From: Clostridium sp.
GTDB lineage: Bacteria; Bacillota; Clostridia; Lachnospirales; Lachnospiraceae
Reading direction: 5' to 3'
Assembly (NCBI GenBank): GCA_016302185.1
Contig: JAEDOC010000003.1
Span: forward strand, 1 to 37,027
Length of the DNA stretch: 37,027 bases
The number at the start of each line of letters is the position of its first letter. Within the stretch, counting starts at the first letter, position 1. The notes beneath the pieces were generated by a model. It did no database searches, was not told the origin of the DNA, and saw only the letters and a program-made list of their open reading frames with translations. This document shows positions 7,659 to 14,797 of the stretch, in pieces. Made by a program: the position numbers and the translations under genes.

Positions 7659-8210
7659 ATGCAGCAGGATGAGTGCAGACTTCTGCAGGAAATGTATGAA
7701 GAGTATCTCGTTCCGCTGAAAAAGTATGCAGCCAAATTAGGCGTAAAGATCGATGATATCGAAGATCTGGTCCATGAAACATTTCTGGAGTATTTTGACC
7801 GCTATCCGCTGGATTGGCCGGCAAAGCTGAGGACAAGCATGCTGATTCGGATTCTCCACAGCCGGTGGCTGGATTTGAACCGGAGAAACCGGCGCTGTGA
7901 GACGGTAAGCTATGACGATCCAGCAGGAGAGATTCAGATTACACAGGCATCCCTGGCCAGCGGCGAGGCCGTGAACCTTCTGGATCAGGAGGTGCTGGAT
8001 AAGGAATTATACCGCAGCATATGGAATATCATAAAAGACATGAAACGTGACTGGCGTGATGTGATTATTCTGCGGCTGATTGAAGGATTGACAACAGAAG
8101 AGACATGTGAACTGCTGGACATCTCGGGAACGGTGTGCCGTTCCCGGTTATCCAGAGCAAAGAAAAATCTGCGTAAACGTTTGAAAGACGCCGGAATCTT
8201 CGATGATTAA
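7659..8210 (+). CDS. Sigma-70 family RNA polymerase factor (ECF-like)
   Basis: A two-domain sigma factor of 183 aa. Region 2 is seen near residues 10-75 (D-I-E-D-L-V-H-E-T-F) and region 4 at about 125-175, with a helix-turn-helix reading L-T-T-E-E-T-C-E-L-L-D-I-S and R-L-S-R-A-K-K-N-L. AGGAG at 7648-7652 is placed best for the ATG at 7659; ATG 7653 is too close. It begins nine bases after the HIT gene. An anti-sigma-like DUF4367 protein is encoded at 9467 on the same strand but separated by the opposing murG gene, so whether the two are partners is uncertain. The stop codon overlaps the murG stop on the other strand. Confidence 0.85.
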   Translation: MQQDECRLLQEMYEEYLVPLKKYAAKLGVKIDDIEDLVHETFLEYFDRYPLDWPAKLRTSMLIRILHSRWLDLNRRNRRCETVSYDDPAGEIQITQASLASGEAVNLLDQEVLDKELYRSIWNIIKDMKRDWRDVIILRLIEGLTTEETCELLDISGTVCRSRLSRAKKNLRKRLKDAGIFDD

Positions 8211-9274
8211 CCGTTGATGCAGCCGCGAATCAGTCCCATGATGGTTTCAATGGCATTGTTTAAATGACTTTCCGCCATTTTATCTATAAAGGTCTGGCGG
8301 TTCTGATACGTGTCATCAATGGCCCGGCGGAGGGTTTCCGCTGTTAAATCCTCTTCCTGCAGAAGTGTACTGAAGCCCTGTGCGGCAAAGGATTTGGCAT
8401 TGAGAATCTGGTCTCCGCGGCTGGCCGCTGCAGAGAGCGGAATCAGGATGTTGGGCTTGCGCAGTGCCAGAATCTCACAGATGGAGTTGGCGCCGGCACG
8501 GGAGATCACCAGATCTGCCGCCGCGAACAGATGGCGGAGCGGTTTGTCAACGTATTCGTACTGTACATATCCTTTGGTGCCGATCAGACTTTCGTCCAGA
8601 TTGCCTTTTCCGCAGATATGTATTACCTGGAACTTCTTCAACAGCTCCGGAAGAATACTGCGGACAGCCTGATTCACGGTAACGGAACCGAGGCTTCCTC
8701 CGATGACCAGAATGACCGGTAAATCGGCGGACAGATGGGCATACTGAAGACCGGACAGACGGTCGCCGGACAGCAGCTCTTCCCGGATGGGGGAGCCGGT
8801 CAGTACGGCCTTATCTTCCGGGAGGTATTTTAAGGTTTCCGGAAAATTACAGCATACTTTTTTCGCAGACGGGATGCAGATTTTATTGGCAAGACCGGGA
8901 GTCATATCCGATTCATGGATGATGACCGGAACCTTGTAATGTTTTGCAGCCAGAACCACGGGAACGGCGACAAAGCCGCCCTTGGAAAACAGGACATCGG
9001 GTTTATATTTACGGATCAGCTTTAAGGACTCCGCATAGCCCTTTAAGACGCGCAGCGGGTCGGAAAAGTTCTTTACGTCAAAATACCGGCGCAGCTTGCC
9101 GGAAGAGATTCCGTCGTAGGGAATGCCGGCCTCTTCAATCAGGCGGCGTTCAATTCCGTTGTAGGAACCGATGTAGCGGATCTCGAAGCCTTCCTTCTGA
9201 AGGGCAGGAAGAAGCGCGAGGTTCGGAGTGACATGGCCGGCAGTACCGCCGCCGGTCAGAATAATCTTTTTCAT
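8207..9274 (-). CDS. murG: UDP-GlcNAc:undecaprenyl-PP-MurNAc-pentapeptide GlcNAc transferase (MurG)
   Basis: Peripheral membrane glycosyltransferase that turns lipid I into lipid II for peptidoglycan synthesis. The 355-aa protein shows the N-terminal loop T-G-G-G-T-A-G-H-V-T-P-N (7-18), a middle G-G-S-L-G-S segment and a C-terminal R-A-G-A-N-S-I-C-E donor-site region typical of MurG. The start at 9274 is used because GGAGGA lies seven bases before it; an in-frame ATG five codons upstream overlaps that site. No other cell-wall (dcw) genes are nearby. It converges on the sigma factor gene with overlapping stop codons and no visible terminator between them. Confidence 0.93.
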   Translation of the reverse strand: MKKIILTGGGTAGHVTPNLALLPALQKEGFEIRYIGSYNGIERRLIEEAGIPYDGISSGKLRRYFDVKNFSDPLRVLKGYAESLKLIRKYKPDVLFSKGGFVAVPVVLAAKHYKVPVIIHESDMTPGLANKICIPSAKKVCCNFPETLKYLPEDKAVLTGSPIREELLSGDRLSGLQYAHLSADLPVILVIGGSLGSVTVNQAVRSILPELLKKFQVIHICGKGNLDESLIGTKGYVQYEYVDKPLRHLFAAADLVISRAGANSICEILALRKPNILIPLSAAASRGDQILNAKSFAAQGFSTLLQEEDLTAETLRRAIDDTYQNRQTFIDKMAESHLNNAIETIMGLIRGCING

Positions 9275-9310
9275 AGGGTTTTCCTCCATACATGGACTGT
9301 CTGCAAAAGT

Positions 9311-9330
9311 GAAATGGCAGCCGCCATTTC
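9311..9330 (-). other. Hairpin in the murG leader
   Basis: GAAATGGC and GCCATTTC form a perfect 8-bp stem with a 4-base loop about 37 bases ahead of the murG start. There is no U-run on either strand, so it is not an obvious terminator. Function unknown. Confidence 0.45.
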
Positions 9331-9357
9331 TGTATCAACAGCACCTTTCTAATATTT

Positions 9358-9387
9358 ATGACAGGTGCCAAACTTTCATAGTAATAT
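9358..9387 (+). promoter_or_regulatory. Possible promoter for the DUF4367 gene
   Basis: ATGACA (9358-9363) and TAATAT (9382-9387) are separated by 18 bases, each close to the housekeeping consensus. The GTG start at 9467 lies about 75 bases from the predicted transcription start. It overlaps the -10 of the minus-strand candidate. Confidence 0.4.
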
Positions 9388-9413
9388 ACTAAACGGAAAA
9401 AAGAAAAAGTCAA
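9383..9413 (-). promoter_or_regulatory. Possible murG promoter
   Basis: On the minus strand TTGACT (9408-9413) is followed after 19 bases by TATATT (9383-9388). The spacing is slightly long. The -10 shares bases with the plus-strand candidate, so the two promoters would compete. Confidence 0.35.
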
Positions 9414-9466
9414 CCCCAAAGCCTGCGAAACAAATCGCATCAGGGGAAAAATACAGGAGGTAGAAA

Positions 9467-10348
9467 GTGGACAGAGATTATGAGAAAGCAATAATCGAAG
9501 ACGATCTGGACCGGCTTGTTCGTCAGGCCTTCGGCGTCGATGAAGATCAGCTCATGCATGACTTTCTGCTTGCCCAGACGGAGATCCGTGAGGATCAGAT
9601 TCCGCCGGAACCCGAAGACGGCTTTGATCAGTTGATTAAAAAAATGGAAGAAAGGGGGATTCGACCGAAATACGTCAATGCGAAGCTGGCAGGTATTCAC
9701 CTGGCTCCGTCCTCCGACACTTCGCAGGGAGAGAAAACGTCCGGTGAAGTCACCGCAATTCACAATCACAAACCTCGCAGGTTGAAAACAATAATAAAGG
9801 TGGCCCTGATTGCCGCCGTGCTGATGGCGATGGTGCTTGGGATGGGGATGACGGCGAGAGCACGGAAGAGATATACATATGTGATAACGGAAAAGAATAG
9901 TGGCGCGGATATTCTTTATGAAAAAGGGAATACGGTTGGGCAAGAAGACTTGTTGGAAGATGCATATCAAAAAATCCAAGAAGAGTTGGGAATTAGTGTA
10001 TTAAGATTAACATATATTCCCAAGGGTATGTATTTTGATAGAATAGAAATAGATAAGAATAGAGCCAAGTTGTATTTTTTATATAATAATAGATGGATAT
10101 ATGTTATTCAACAGTTGCGTCTAGAAGGAAGCTCTTTTAATACCACTTCTGATAGAAAATCATATGGTTTAGTTTACAATGATTATTTTAAGAAAGAATT
10201 GCCAATAGAGATGAATAAACTAGCAGACGAAAAAAAAGAATTTAATGTTCAAATAACTTGTCAGGATGCCTATTATTCAATCGAGGGAATCATGGACGAA
10301 AAAGAGTTTAAAATGATTGTTGAAAACCTTCAAGTATTTAATAAATAG
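9467..10348 (+). CDS. DUF4367-type anti-sigma-like membrane protein
   Basis: Single-pass membrane protein (293 aa): cytoplasmic N-terminal part 1-105, membrane helix at about 108-130 and an external C-terminal domain resembling DUF4367 (motif L-T-Y-I-P-K-G-M near 190; end V-E-N-L-Q-V). Such proteins commonly act as anti-sigma factors or envelope sensors, which fits the sigma factor encoded at 7659. The GTG start has a perfect AGGAGG six bases upstream. The base composition changes sharply around 9890 (residue ~141), just after the membrane helix: the cytoplasmic half looks like the rest of the window, while the external half is AT-rich with different codon use, as is the next gene. This suggests replacement of the external domain by recombination. 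Confidence 0.7.
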   Translation: MDRDYEKAIIEDDLDRLVRQAFGVDEDQLMHDFLLAQTEIREDQIPPEPEDGFDQLIKKMEERGIRPKYVNAKLAGIHLAPSSDTSQGEKTSGEVTAIHNHKPRRLKTIIKVALIAAVLMAMVLGMGMTARARKRYTYVITEKNSGADILYEKGNTVGQEDLLEDAYQKIQEELGISVLRLTYIPKGMYFDRIEIDKNRAKLYFLYNNRWIYVIQQLRLEGSSFNTTSDRKSYGLVYNDYFKKELPIEMNKLADEKKEFNVQITCQDAYYSIEGIMDEKEFKMIVENLQVFNK

Positions 10349-10360
10349 GGGGAATGTATA

Positions 10361-10900
10361 ATGAAAAATTTACGAAAAATTATAAGTATAGTATCAATGT
10401 CAATGTTATTAGCGTTTCCTGTGGAAGCTTCTGGGACCAACATTGATAGATATAGTTATAATGCCCAGCAAGAAGAAACAGTGCTATTACCTGCTGGAGT
10501 CGATAGTTCTAAGGATGAGATGAATGGAATAGAGCGGAGCAGTATTATTTCAACAGCAAGTTCAGAGATTATTGATGAGACGGGAGGAGATATAGGAGTA
10601 ATAATTGAAACATTGTGTCATATAGAATGCAGTGAAATTAGAAATATTGCTATTTTAGATCGATTAAATGAGGAAACGGGACAGTGGGAAGAACAGGCAA
10701 GGTATGATTTTACAGCCAAAAAGGAAGACTTTCCCAATACTCCATTATCTTCTTTGACTAATGCTTTTACTGTTGAAAATCAGGAAACTGGCTATTATTA
10801 CCGCATCAGAGGTATTCATAGCGTTACTACGCCGGATGGTAAAGGCCAGGTGTATTCTACAAGAACAAGTGGCCTTTTAATTACTGAGTACGGCAGATAA
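10361..10900 (+). CDS. Small secreted protein, AT-rich (possibly DUF6147-like)
   Basis: Exported protein of 179 aa with a clear signal peptide: K-N-L-R-K at the N-terminus, a hydrophobic core and cleavage near F-P-V-E-A-S (about residue 24). The mature part has no membrane helix. It contains a D-E-T-G-G-D-I-G stretch and a C-terminal part with many aromatic and Thr/Ser residues that looks beta-rich. It reminds me of the DUF6147 secreted proteins of clostridia, but I cannot confirm this. The gene starts 12 bases after the DUF4367 gene behind a GGGGGA site and shares its AT-rich composition, so the pair was probably acquired or exchanged together. A terminator follows. Confidence 0.65.
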   Translation: MKNLRKIISIVSMSMLLAFPVEASGTNIDRYSYNAQQEETVLLPAGVDSSKDEMNGIERSSIISTASSEIIDETGGDIGVIIETLCHIECSEIRNIAILDRLNEETGQWEEQARYDFTAKKEDFPNTPLSSLTNAFTVENQETGYYYRIRGIHSVTTPDGKGQVYSTRTSGLLITEYGR

Positions 10901-10935
10901 TCATTCCAATCATAAGTATATAAAATTCCCGAAAG

Positions 10936-10966
10936 GCTCTGGAGCTATTGTCCTCCGGAGCTTTTT
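10936..10966 (+). terminator. Intrinsic terminator after the secreted-protein gene
   Basis: GCTCTGGAG (10936-10944) pairs with CTCCGGAGC (10953-10961), one G-U pair in nine, with an 8-base loop and a run of five T directly after. Confidence 0.85.
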
Positions 10967-11048
10967 CTCGTATACTATACCTAAAGGCAGGCAAAGAATC
11001 TAATCAGTAAAATCCCATGCCAACAGACCTTCACAAAGGAGACCAAAT

Positions 11049-12248
11049 ATGTCCCATCCCTTCAAATTAATTAAAAATAAGACCAATAAAAATCGCAATC
11101 ATGTCCCCTCCCTTTTCACCCTCCCCCACGCCCACCAGTCCCAAGCCTTCCATTCCGGCTTCCCAATGTATTACCACACTCCTCTGGTCAGTCTTCCGGA
11201 TACGGCCAAGATCCTCGGCCTGGGTTCGGTTTACATAAAGGATGAGTCCCACCGCTTTGGCTTGAATGCGTTTAAGGTTCTGGGTGGCAGCTATGCCATC
11301 GGCAATTATCTGGCGGAGCGGCTGGGGATGAAGCTTTCGGATCTGACGTATGAGCGTCTAGTATCGGCAGAGATTCGGGAGAAGCTGGGCAGCCTCACCT
11401 TTATCACGGCGACGGACGGAAACCATGGCCGGGGTGTGGCATGGACGGCCCGGGAGCTGGGGCAGAAGGCAGTGGTTCTGATGCCGAAGGGCAGTGCGGC
11501 GGAGCGGCTGGAGAATATCCGGGCCGAGGGCGCAGAGGCCTGGATCACCGAATGGAATTATGATGAGACTGTTCGCTATGCCAGCTGTCTGGCAGAGGAG
11601 AATGGGTGGATCCTGATTCAGGACACCTCCTGGGAAGGCTATGAGAAGATTCCGCAGTGGATTATGCAGGGCTATATGACCATGGGCTTTGAGGCGTACC
11701 ATCAGCTTCCGGAGAGGCCGACCCATATTTTCCTTCAGGCAGGGGTTGGATCCATGGCCGGGGCTCTGGCCGGATTCTTTACCTCGGTCTATGGCGCGGA
11801 AAAGCCGATGATCACCATTGTGGAACCGAATGCGGCGGACTGTATCTGCCGCACGGCGGAAGCGGCGGACGGGAAGCTTCACGCAGTGACCGGAGATTTG
11901 AAGACCATTATGGCAGGACTGGCCTGCGGTGAGCCCTGCGGCATCGCCTGGGAAGTATTGAATTCCTGCGCTGATTACTTCATTTCCTGTCCGGACTATG
12001 CGGCAGCCCAGGGAATGCGGATTCTGGCGGATCCTGCGGGCGAGGATCCCAGGATTGTGTCCGGGGAGAGCGGCGCTTCCACCTTCGGATGTGTGACAGA
12101 GCTGATGCGGAATCCGAAATTAAAGGAGTTAAAAGAGACTCTGAAGCTGGATGAAACCTCCCGTGTACTGTTCTTCAGCACGGAAGGCGCGACGGATCGG
12201 GAGAATTATCAACGTATTGTCTGGGATGGGGCGTATCCGCGAGCGTAG
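11049..12248 (+). CDS. Diaminopropionate ammonia-lyase
   Basis: PLP enzyme (399 aa) that converts 2,3-diaminopropionate to pyruvate and ammonia; a tryptophan-synthase-beta-fold protein in the DpaL/YgeX family. The PLP lysine is Lys76 in L-N-A-F-K-V-L-G-G, preceded by the K-D-E-S-H-R-F-G-L motif. T-D-G-N-H-G-R-G-V-A (phosphate and substrate loop) and a Gly-rich A-G-V-G-S-M-A-G-A segment also match. Length is normal. AGGAG lies eight bases before the ATG. The first ~40 codons are unusually pyrimidine-rich compared with the rest. It stands alone between two terminators, so it is probably transcribed by itself; no transporter for its substrate is visible here. Confidence 0.9.
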   Translation: MSHPFKLIKNKTNKNRNHVPSLFTLPHAHQSQAFHSGFPMYYHTPLVSLPDTAKILGLGSVYIKDESHRFGLNAFKVLGGSYAIGNYLAERLGMKLSDLTYERLVSAEIREKLGSLTFITATDGNHGRGVAWTARELGQKAVVLMPKGSAAERLENIRAEGAEAWITEWNYDETVRYASCLAEENGWILIQDTSWEGYEKIPQWIMQGYMTMGFEAYHQLPERPTHIFLQAGVGSMAGALAGFFTSVYGAEKPMITIVEPNAADCICRTAEAADGKLHAVTGDLKTIMAGLACGEPCGIAWEVLNSCADYFISCPDYAAAQGMRILADPAGEDPRIVSGESGASTFGCVTELMRNPKLKELKETLKLDETSRVLFFSTEGATDRENYQRIVWDGAYPRA

Positions 12249-12307
12249 GGCATACCTATGAGCTCAGGGCGAATCCGCGGACAGAAGAAAAGCGCAGTAA
12301 AAAACAA

Positions 12308-12372
12308 AAAAGAGACGACCTGTGCCGATGGCTTCCCCTGATCCGGGATGAGCCCGCACGCGCGTCTCTTTT
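12308..12372. terminator. Bidirectional terminator between the lyase and TSCPD genes
   Basis: AAAAGAGACG (12308-12317) and CGTCTCTTTT (12363-12372) are perfect inverted repeats around a 45-base GC-rich middle. The A-run on one side and T-run on the other serve both converging genes. Confidence 0.7.
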
Positions 12373-12405
12373 GTAATTCTGCAGATATATATGGATTTCT
12401 TTTGC

Positions 12406-12663
12406 TTAGTTTCCGCCGTTCTGTGCCTTATAAGCCTTCAGCGCTCTTGCCAGCTGATCCGGGCAGGAAGTGGGGCGGAAGCCGCAGTTGATACCGTCAA
12501 CGCGGGAAATGACCTCATCGATGTCCATGCCTTCCACCAGACGTGCAACACCCTGGGTATTGCCGGAGCAGCCGCCGACGAACTGAACATTGGTTACTTT
12601 ATTATCTACAACATCAAACTGAATCTCACGGGAACAGACGCCCTGTGTTTTATATCTCATCAT
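12406..12663 (-). CDS. TSCPD-domain protein (TIGR03905 type)
   Basis: Small conserved protein of 85 aa. It has the cysteine-containing pattern G-G-C-S-G-N-T-Q-G in the middle and R-P-T-S-C-P-D-Q-L near the end, the TSCPD signature that also occurs at the C-terminus of some class II ribonucleotide reductases. The stand-alone form is common in clostridia, and its role is unknown to me. AGGAGG lies five bases before the first ATG; a second ATG directly follows and could be the true start. It is divergent from the MTA/SAH nucleosidase gene, sharing a palindromic promoter region. Confidence 0.88.
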   Translation of the reverse strand: MMRYKTQGVCSREIQFDVVDNKVTNVQFVGGCSGNTQGVARLVEGMDIDEVISRVDGINCGFRPTSCPDQLARALKAYKAQNGGN

Positions 12664-12710
12664 CCTTACCTCCTGAAACTTGTTTTTGTATGAAATAGAG
12701 TCTGAAATTG

Positions 12711-12740
12711 ATTATATCGCCCTTGCAAAGGTGTTGTCAA
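12711..12740 (-). promoter_or_regulatory. Promoter for the TSCPD gene
   Basis: Minus strand TTGACA (12735-12740), 18-base spacer, TATAAT (12711-12716). Both hexamers are perfect matches to the housekeeping consensus. Confidence 0.75.
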
Positions 12741-12748
12741 GTTGACAA
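12734..12748. repeat. Palindrome over both divergent -35 boxes
   Basis: TTGTCAAGTTGACAA is a perfect 7-bp inverted repeat around one central base. It contains the -35 hexamers of both promoters, so a dimeric regulator bound here could control both genes. It may also simply reflect two overlapping -35 boxes. Confidence 0.6.
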
Positions 12749-12762
12749 AAATACTTTATAAT
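12734..12762 (+). promoter_or_regulatory. Promoter for the MTA/SAH nucleosidase gene
   Basis: TTGTCA (12734-12739), 17-base spacer, TATAAT (12757-12762). Transcription is expected from about 12769, leaving a ~57-base leader. Its -35 covers the same bases as the opposing promoter's -35. Confidence 0.7.
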
Positions 12763-12825
12763 TCTCAGCAGAGAAAAGAAGTTTTAGTTCTGAACGAGAA
12801 TGAAAGCGGAGCAGGAGGATATAAC

Positions 12826-13524
12826 ATGCTTGGAATCATCGGAGCGATGGATGAAGAGGTAGCAAAGATTAAAGAAGCGATGACGGAGGTTACGGTAACT
12901 ACTGTGGCCGGGATGGATTTTTATCAGGGAAAACTGGGCGGCCGCGACGCTGTGGTGGTGCGTTCCGGCATCGGTAAGGTAAATGCGGGAATGTGCACCC
13001 AGATTCTGGCGGATCGGTTTGCCATCAGTGCAGTGATCAATACCGGGATCGCCGGTTCCTTGAGAAATGAGATTAACATCGGTGATATTGTCCTTTCCAC
13101 CGATACGGTACAGCACGATATGGATGCCAGCGGCTTCGGTTATAAGGTGGGACAGATTCCGAGGGTAGATACCTATTCCTTCCCGGCGGATGATGCATTA
13201 CGCAAGCTGGCGCTGGAATGCAACAAGAAGGTAAATCCGGATATTCAGGCCTTTACCGGACGGGTAGTCAGCGGCGATCAGTTCATTTCCGATAAGGCAA
13301 AAAAACAATGGCTTATCGAAACCTTTGACGGAAGCTGCACCGAGATGGAGGGCGCTGCGATCGCCCAGGCAGCCTATTTAAACGGAATTCCTTATCTGGT
13401 AATCCGTGCGATTTCCGACAAGGCAGATGACAGTGCCGGAATGGATTACGCGGTATTTGAGGAGCAGGCCATTCGCCATTCGGTCAATCTCCTTCTGGAG
13501 ATGGCATCCCGGTATGAGGGCTGA
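12826..13524 (+). CDS. 5'-methylthioadenosine/S-adenosylhomocysteine nucleosidase
   Basis: Cytoplasmic enzyme (232 aa) that removes adenine from MTA and SAH, recycling methionine and feeding the S-ribosylhomocysteine (LuxS) route. The N-terminus M-L-G-I-I-G-A-M-D-E-E carries the catalytic Glu11 (E. coli Glu12). E-M-E-G-A-A (173-178) is the ribose-binding piece, and Asp198 in I-S-D-K-A-D is the catalytic acid. Length is typical. An in-frame TTG at 12742 would add 28 residues but lies in the promoter; ATG 12826 with AGGAGG upstream is the real start. Confidence 0.93.
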   Translation: MLGIIGAMDEEVAKIKEAMTEVTVTTVAGMDFYQGKLGGRDAVVVRSGIGKVNAGMCTQILADRFAISAVINTGIAGSLRNEINIGDIVLSTDTVQHDMDASGFGYKVGQIPRVDTYSFPADDALRKLALECNKKVNPDIQAFTGRVVSGDQFISDKAKKQWLIETFDGSCTEMEGAAIAQAAYLNGIPYLVIRAISDKADDSAGMDYAVFEEQAIRHSVNLLLEMASRYEG

Positions 13525-13590
13525 TCTGCCATTCCGATAGGAAGCCGTATGAACTTAAGAATCGAATTATAGGGATATTTGCGAACGAAA

Positions 13591-13683
13591 CTCCCCTTTC
13601 TTATCTTCCCAAAAAAATTTTCAGTGGCTATAATAAAAGCCATCTGGAGCGAATCCGGGAATCAAAGAAAGGGGAGCTTTTTT
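13591..13683 (+). promoter_or_regulatory. Inverted repeat that hides the next ribosome site and ends in a U-run
   Basis: CTCCCCTTTCTT (13591-13602) is perfectly complementary to AAGAAAGGGGAG (13665-13676). The second arm contains the GGGGAG ribosome site of the gene at 13684, and six T follow directly. In RNA reading through from the nucleosidase gene this stem would both act as a terminator and hide the site. RNA starting at the promoter inside the loop (about 13641) lacks the first arm. Confidence 0.6.
13606..13634 (+). promoter_or_regulatory. Promoter for the membrane-protein gene at 13684
   Basis: TTCCCA (weak -35, 13606-13611), 17-base spacer and a perfect TATAAT (13629-13634), within the loop of the inverted repeat. 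Confidence 0.5.
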
Positions 13684-14652
13684 ATGCTGGAATTCTTACA
13701 AACAGGAAAAGCAGTATCCGTGCTGGCGGCAATCTGTCTCATCGGCATTGTCACCAAATGCATCACGCGGAGCCTCTACAAAAGATTGCTGAAAGAAACA
13801 GATAACATGGCGATGACCAGGAATAAAAACCTGAAGGTACTGAAGCAGAAGCTGGAAAATACATATCGTTTAAATCAGAATATTGTGAATTCACGGGCGT
13901 ATTTAGAGAAGCTGATGTATGAATTCCGTTTTATGCATGTGTCGCTGGACGGCTGGAATAACATTTCCGCGCAGATGATTCTGCTGGGGCTGTTGGCCGG
14001 GGGCGCCGGCTCTTTCCTGTCCTACTGGTACCGGCTGGATGCTTCCTTTATTGTTCTGTACGCGTCGCTGGGGGCGCTGTCCGGCCTGTTTTTAATGTTT
14101 CTGGACAGCTGCTTTCATATCGGGCAGAAGCAGCAGAAGCTGGAGACGATTCTTCTGGAATATGTGGACAACTCCGTCTTTGTGAGAGCGGCCAGAGAAA
14201 ACGCTTCCAGAGAGACGGCATCCAGAGAGTCGGTGTCCCGGAATACTTCTTACGGCGGGACGGAGAGCGCGTCTTCCCGCAGCAGCCAGCTGTATTCGGA
14301 TCGGGAGCAGATCCTCCGGGAAAATGAGATTAAGGATGGGCTGGTGAGAGAAGAGACGCCGCGCCGGGCTTCGGTCAGAACGCTGCGGGGGCGCAATGCC
14401 AAGGCCGAGGAACTGATGCGTACCGTCCGCACGATGAAAGACGAGCCGGAGGAAGCGCCCGGTCCGGCCAGAAGAGATATCGATTCCCTGAAACAGAGTC
14501 TGGAGCAGATTGCGGCCAGCCGGGAAAAGGAACGGGGGGAATCGCCGCGGGGGGCGGAAAGCCCGGGGGACCGGGACTGGACGAAGGATCTGACCAAGGA
14601 CGAGGTAAAGCTGATCGGTGAGATTATGAGGCAGTATTTTTCCGGAAGCTGA
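13684..14652 (+). CDS. Membrane protein of unknown function with Ser-Arg-Glu repeats
   Basis: I do not recognise this 322-aa protein. It has a membrane helix at about 8-27, a basic/coiled region 40-85, a pair of helices around 96-140 and a long hydrophilic, charged C-terminal tail from 150. The tail begins with a degenerate repeat of A/V-S-R-E at about 173-187, followed by a Ser-rich stretch, and ends in a short conserved-looking piece (T-K-D-E-V-K-L-I-G-E-I-M). The ATG at 13684 has GGGGAG seven bases upstream; frame extension to 13579 has no such site. It may be an envelope or scaffold protein, but nothing in the sequence identifies it. Confidence 0.7.
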   Translation: MLEFLQTGKAVSVLAAICLIGIVTKCITRSLYKRLLKETDNMAMTRNKNLKVLKQKLENTYRLNQNIVNSRAYLEKLMYEFRFMHVSLDGWNNISAQMILLGLLAGGAGSFLSYWYRLDASFIVLYASLGALSGLFLMFLDSCFHIGQKQQKLETILLEYVDNSVFVRAARENASRETASRESVSRNTSYGGTESASSRSSQLYSDREQILRENEIKDGLVREETPRRASVRTLRGRNAKAEELMRTVRTMKDEPEEAPGPARRDIDSLKQSLEQIAASREKERGESPRGAESPGDRDWTKDLTKDEVKLIGEIMRQYFSGS

Positions 14653-14675
14653 GGAATGAAATTCCAGCTTTCCGG
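14642..14675 (+). terminator. Stem-loop at the end of the membrane-protein gene
   Basis: CCGGAAGCT/AGCTTTCCGG (one bulge) stacked on GGAAT/ATTCC with a GAA loop. It overlaps the stop codon and ends where the pgi -35 begins. It lacks a U-run, so termination is uncertain. Confidence 0.45.
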
Positions 14676-14704
14676 TTGATAAATAGAACTGAGATTGATA
14701 TAAT
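14676..14704 (+). promoter_or_regulatory. Strong promoter for pgi
   Basis: TTGATA (14676-14681), 17-base spacer, TATAAT (14699-14704) with an extended TGA in front. The leader to ATG 14798 is about 87 bases. Confidence 0.8.
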
Positions 14705-14797
14705 ATTATCTATAAGATTTCAAAGAAATCTTTTAAACCAGGCAGGCCGTGGGGGAGAAGAGAGCGGTTCTGCGCAGAGAAAAAGGAGACGAGGACA

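Noticed and set aside
12742..12825. In-frame TTG start extending the nucleosidase by 28 residues
   Set aside because: The TTG is part of the promoter palindrome, and the family N-terminus begins at 12826 with a strong ribosome site.
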